Assembly: GCA_021234155.1 (NCBI GenBank)
Contig: JAJEKV010000036.1
Coordinates: 7,329,426 to 7,393,425, forward strand
Origin: Isoetes taiwanensis
Lineage: Eukaryota > Streptophyta > Lycopodiopsida > Isoetales > Isoetaceae
Length of the DNA stretch: 64,000 bases
Direction: 5' to 3'
Under the pieces are notes generated by a model, which worked only from the letters and a program-made list of their open reading frames with translations, did no database searches and was not told the DNA's origin. The position numbers and the translations under genes are program-made. Positions 59,869-64,000 of the stretch are shown here, piece after piece; the first letter of the stretch is position 1; every line of letters starts with the position of its first letter.

Positions 59869-62284
59869 AAACCTTCAACCTCAGTGGTTTAGAATCTCCA
59901 GGTTGCTTGAGGCAACCACTCTGAGTGAAAAATCCCAAGAAGAATGCTCAAACAATGATTATGAACAGTTTTCCCTAAAGAGAAAAAAGTCTGCCTTGCA
60001 AGAATACATGCCAAATGCAAACCAAAGGGACTTTACTCATGATTCTTGATTCTAAAGCTGCACAAGACCTTGAAGGATATTGAAAAAAATTTAGATAGAT
60101 TTTGATTAGAGCAAGCCTGTCAAATAAGCATCCCTGACCAGGTCAATTTTTTGTCAATAGCCCTAGTAGAGAGTTAAATTTTCTAACTCGATAAAGGTAA
60201 CATCTTTTTGAGATCTGATGCTTCAATCTCTCTCTAGAATGTCTGCACACAATGTTCAAGAATGCTCTTTGCAGGAAGATGTGTATCTTTTTTGGAATTT
60301 CGATTTTCTGTTGACTGTCTGTTACAGAGTATGAACAACAGGCAGTCTGGAATTGCTAGATGTTTGGATGCACGTTTTTGCTTTTCTATGCAGTATCAAT
60401 GCCACCAATGCCTATGCAAATAAACAGATGAAGGTTACTTGAACACAATGTAAATATAGAGTAATAAGTACAGATCAAGGGTCTAATGATGCAGGCTTAA
60501 AGTACTACCAGTAGGTTGTGCAGACATTTTTAATATCACGAATCTATGCTACAGATGCTCGTGTGCAATATTTTTGTTTTTTTCTCTCTGAAGATAGGAT
60601 GCAAGGACTAAGTGTTATACAGATATAACATCTGACACAAAATCAATAGGAAGCTTTCACAAATTTCTCAACAAGGCTCGGATTTTCATTCAACTCAGAA
60701 TCACACATGCAAACAATAATAATCCCAAGCTCTAAGTCTTGGACACAGGATGAAAAAAGTACACAATCAAGTGATCTGCACAAATTAGTCAATAATTCAT
60801 GCAAAATCTCATGTTCGGAAGGCAGGGTCAAGCTCCAAATGTATGAACCGGTCTTTCTTCAAAGCAATCGATCCGTCTTTCGCCTCAAAGCCCTCGAAAA
60901 ATTCTCTAAGAACAAAACCGCTTTTTGAATTCCCACGCCCTCGAAAAAATTTTTATTTTAGCTCTAAGAACAAAACCGCTTTTTAATGAATTCCCCCGCT
61001 TTTAGCTCTTGTTTCTTGAAGATTAAGGTTTTGGCAAAACACTCCCACAGAGCCAACTCGAAATGGAAGAATTTTATTTTTAGGTATACCATCCACGTGG
61101 GCCTCGGTACCTACACCGGGGAGATTGGCAGGGAAATCTAGGCTTTGGGAAGGGGGGGGGGTTAGATAGGAAACATTTTTTGCAAAATATGGTTAGGCAC
61201 GCTTCCAAGAAATCATATATAAAGGCCCAAATAAATGAGCTTCTGGAATTTCTTTTTTGCAAAAGGAATCTTTTTGATGCTCTCAATGATGGTGGAATCT
61301 TTTTTGCAAAAAGGCTTTTTATTTTTTTTGCTTTGAAAAGGGGTATGAGAATGGTGATGTGGCATGTGGGCATGATGAGTTGGCAATGTGAGGATGACAT
61401 GGCAAGTAGGGGTAATGAGGTGTCAAACAAGTTGGCTAAGAATATTTTTTCTAGTCAAAACATGGGATGATGTGGACATGATATGTATGACATGTGGATG
61501 ACGATGTGGAAGTGTTGGTGATGATGTGGCAAGATGATATGTCACTTTTATGGATTTAACCATGTAAATTGAAGAACTTTTGCAAAGGATGGAATTTCAA
61601 TAGGGTGACACGTGTATGATGACTTGGCCACTTTTGAATTATGTCATAGGTCCATTTTGATACCAATGCATATGATTTGCATTTTCTAAACAAAATTTGA
61701 CTTTTGATTGCTTCCCTTAGGAATTTTGCACTTTCTCTCACCATTTGACTTCTAGAGAGAGAAATTTGACCTTTGACCATGAGTATGACTTCTAGAGAGA
61801 GTATGACCAAGCCAAGTGGAAATTTGTGCTTTAATGAGATGGTGATTGTATGGTAAGCATGTGTGTGATGTGAATGGCATGTGAAGAGAAGTTTTGACTA
61901 GAAAAAATATTCTAGGCCAATTTGCCTTACGAAATGAAGGGTGGACATGGAACTTGGGGTCTAATGGGCATGTTTTCATGGTAAGGGATGTGGGAGGTTT
62001 AAGATGGGAATCAAGGAATGTGATTATGCCAAGAACTCAAATATAAGCATCACATACCAAGAACTCTTCAAGGGGTCTTCAAATCTTCAATATTTGCTTG
62101 AATCACCTTCCATGGCATGCTTGTGTGATCTTTGTCAAATGTCCTCACCCTGGTCTTCAAGTCTTCTTCTCAAAATGTGCAAAGATGCATTGTCTTTGTA
62201 TATCTGTGTTCAAATCAAAGTGTGAGCATGAGAATATAAGAATGTGTCTTGCTCTTCCTTGCTGCCATAGCATGGCAGCACTGC
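59869..62284. other. Unique stretch between the minisatellite arrays
   Basis: No certain gene. A minus-strand frame ending at 60643 (IWSLTLPSEHEILHELL, then LCRSLDCVLFSSCVQDLEL, then NENPSLVEKFVKASY) has protein-like composition and could be a single exon, but I do not recognise it and see no partner exon. From 61350 to 61560 the sequence is rich in GATG and TGGCATG words. CACGTGGGCC occurs at 61093. Confidence 0.4.
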
Positions 62285-64000
62285 CTTGGGATGATGGAGC
62301 CCACGTGGCATGTTTGAGCGTGGCATGGCATGTTTGAGCCACCTTAGCTTGAGCCTAGGTGGCATGGTGGCGCCTGCGTGGCACGTTTGAGCCTACTTGA
62401 CATCTTTGAACCACCTTGGCATGTTTGATCCTAGGTGTCATGTTGAAGCCTAGGTGGCATGTTGGAGCCCGCGTGGCATGTTCGAGCCACCTTGGCATGT
62501 TGGAGCATAGGTGGCATGTTTGAACCTATGTGGCATGTTTGAGCCACCTTGGCATGTTTGAACCTAGGTGGCATGTTGGCATGTTTGAGCCACCTTGGCA
62601 TGTTGGGGCCTAGATGGCATGTTTGAGCCACCTTGGCATGTTGGGGCCTAGATGGCATGTTTGGGCCACCTTGACATGTTTGAGCCTAGGTGGCATGCTG
62701 GAGCTGAGGCGGCATGTTTGAGCAACCTTGGCATGTTGGAGCCTACGTGGCATGCTACAGCTTGCGTGGCATGTTTGAGCCACCTTGGCATGTTTGATCC
62801 TAGGTGGCATGTTGGAGCCTAGGTGGCATGTCGCGAGCATGCTCGGCCTGGCATGCTTGAGCCACCTTGGCATGTTTGATCCTAGGTGGCATGTTGGAGC
62901 CTAGGTGGCATCTTGGAGCGCGCATGGCATGTTTGAGCCATCTTGGCATGTTTGAGCCTAGTTGGCATGTTTGAGCCACCTTGGCATGTTGGAGCCTAGG
63001 TGGCATGTTGGAGCCCGCGTGGCATGTTTGAGCCACCTTGGCATATTTCAGCCTAGGTGGCATGTTGGAGCCTGCGTGGCATGTTTGAGCCACCTTGGCA
63101 TATTTGATCCTAGGTGGCATGATGGAGCCTAGGTGGCATGTTGGAGCATGCGTGGCATGTTTGAGCCACCTTGGCATGTTGGAGCCTAGGTGGCATGTTG
63201 GAGCCCGCGTGATGTGTTGGAGCCACTGTGGCATGTTGGAGCCTAGGTGGCATGTTTGAGCCACCTTGGCATGATGGAGCCTAGGTGGCATGTTGGAGCC
63301 CACCTGGCATGTTTGACCCACCTTGGCATGTAGTGTTAGAGCCTAGGTGGCATGTTTGAGCGGTATGCTGGAGCCTAGGTGGCATGTCCGAGCTCGCGTG
63401 GCATGTTTGAGCCACCTTGGCATGTTTGGGCCACCTTGGCATGTTTGATCCTAGTTGGCATGTTGGAGCCTAGGTGGCATCTTGGAGCGCACATGGCATG
63501 TTTGGGCCATCTTGGCATGTTTGAGCCTAGTTGGCATGTTGGAGCCGAGGTGGCATGTTTGAGCCACCTTGGCATGTTGGAGCCTAGGTGGCATGTTGGA
63601 GCCCGCGTGGCATGTTTTAGCCACCTTGGCATATTTCAGCCTAGGTGGCATGTTGGAGCCTGCATGGCATGTTTGATCCTAGGTGGCATGATGGAGCCTA
63701 GGTGGCATGTTGGAGCCTAGGTGGCATCTTGGAGCATGCGTGGCATGTTTGAGCCACCTTGGCATGTTGGAGTCTAGGTGGCATGTTGGAGCCCGCGTGG
63801 CGTGTTGGAGCCACCGCATGTTGGAGCCTAGGTGACATGTTTGAGCCATCTTGGCATGATGGAGCCTAGGTGGCATGTTGGAGCCCACCTGGCATGTTTG
63901 ACCCACCTTGGCATGTTGTGTTAGAGTCTAGGTGGCATGTTTGAGCCACCTTGGCATGCTGGAGCCCACGTGTCTAAGCCACCTTGGCATGTTGGAGCCT
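62285..64000 (+). repeat. 19-bp minisatellite array 2, runs off the window
   Basis: The same unit types as array 1, in the same orientation. Segments of several units recur in the same order, for example near 62.87-63.23 and 63.43-63.82 kb, which suggests a higher-order repeat of roughly 0.5-0.6 kb. The array continues past the right edge. Confidence 0.95.

Noticed and set aside
58509-63906. Many frames of 60-170 codons with repeated HATRAPTCHLGSNMP-type text
   Set aside because: The 19-bp repeat lacks stops in several frames; overlapping frames on both strands give similar peptides, and no start, intron or conservation evidence supports a gene.

Overview
The window is nuclear DNA from a land plant. 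It is AT-rich and carries intron-containing genes with GT-AG borders, Ty3/gypsy and Ty1/copia retrotransposons, non-LTR elements, SINEs and long satellite-like arrays. A plant-type CPSF73-I gene and a bacterial-type HslV protease gene lie 6 kb apart. From memory, HslV is not a normal flowering-plant gene, so a seed-free plant with a large, repeat-laden genome (a fern, for example) is my best guess. That is inference, not proof.

Only two well-supported host genes are present, both on the + strand. HslV (27.3-30.9 kb) has at least seven coding exons, one of them only 5 nt long; its 5' targeting exon was not found. CPSF73-I (36.9-39.4 kb) has five coding exons giving 663 residues, with the metal-binding residues of the 3'-end mRNA endonuclease in place. 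A weak two-exon candidate lies on the - strand at 32.9-33.4 kb.

0-10 kb: a Tat-like Ty3/gypsy element on the - strand (gag 7.57-8.27 kb, pol 0.44-5.26 kb). It is split by a young 2302-bp Ty1/copia-type gag-only element (5264-7565) with 326-bp LTRs that look identical and a TCTTT target duplication. 10-18.6 kb: broken LINEs on the - strand, two degenerate copia reverse transcriptase copies in tandem, and the tail of a chromovirus-like integrase. 18.6-27 kb: decayed LTR material and short tandem duplications.

40-48.3 kb: two SINE families and a 2.74-kb direct duplication whose copies differ only in short clustered blocks. 51.1-54.6 kb: an LTR-internal-LTR-internal array of a non-autonomous LTR element. 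54.6-58.2 kb: LINE fragments, a Helitron-like 3' end and a foldback element. 58.4-59.9 and 62.3-64.0 kb: arrays of 19-bp units, whose alternating forms are near reverse complements of each other.

One theme recurs. At least six insertions share a 3'-terminal module (GAYGTTAAAA or close variants) followed by a different microsatellite each time: CT, TATC, ATTCT, TTTC, TTTATC or TTCC. This suggests a LINE family, and SINEs using its 3' end, that seed microsatellites across the genome.
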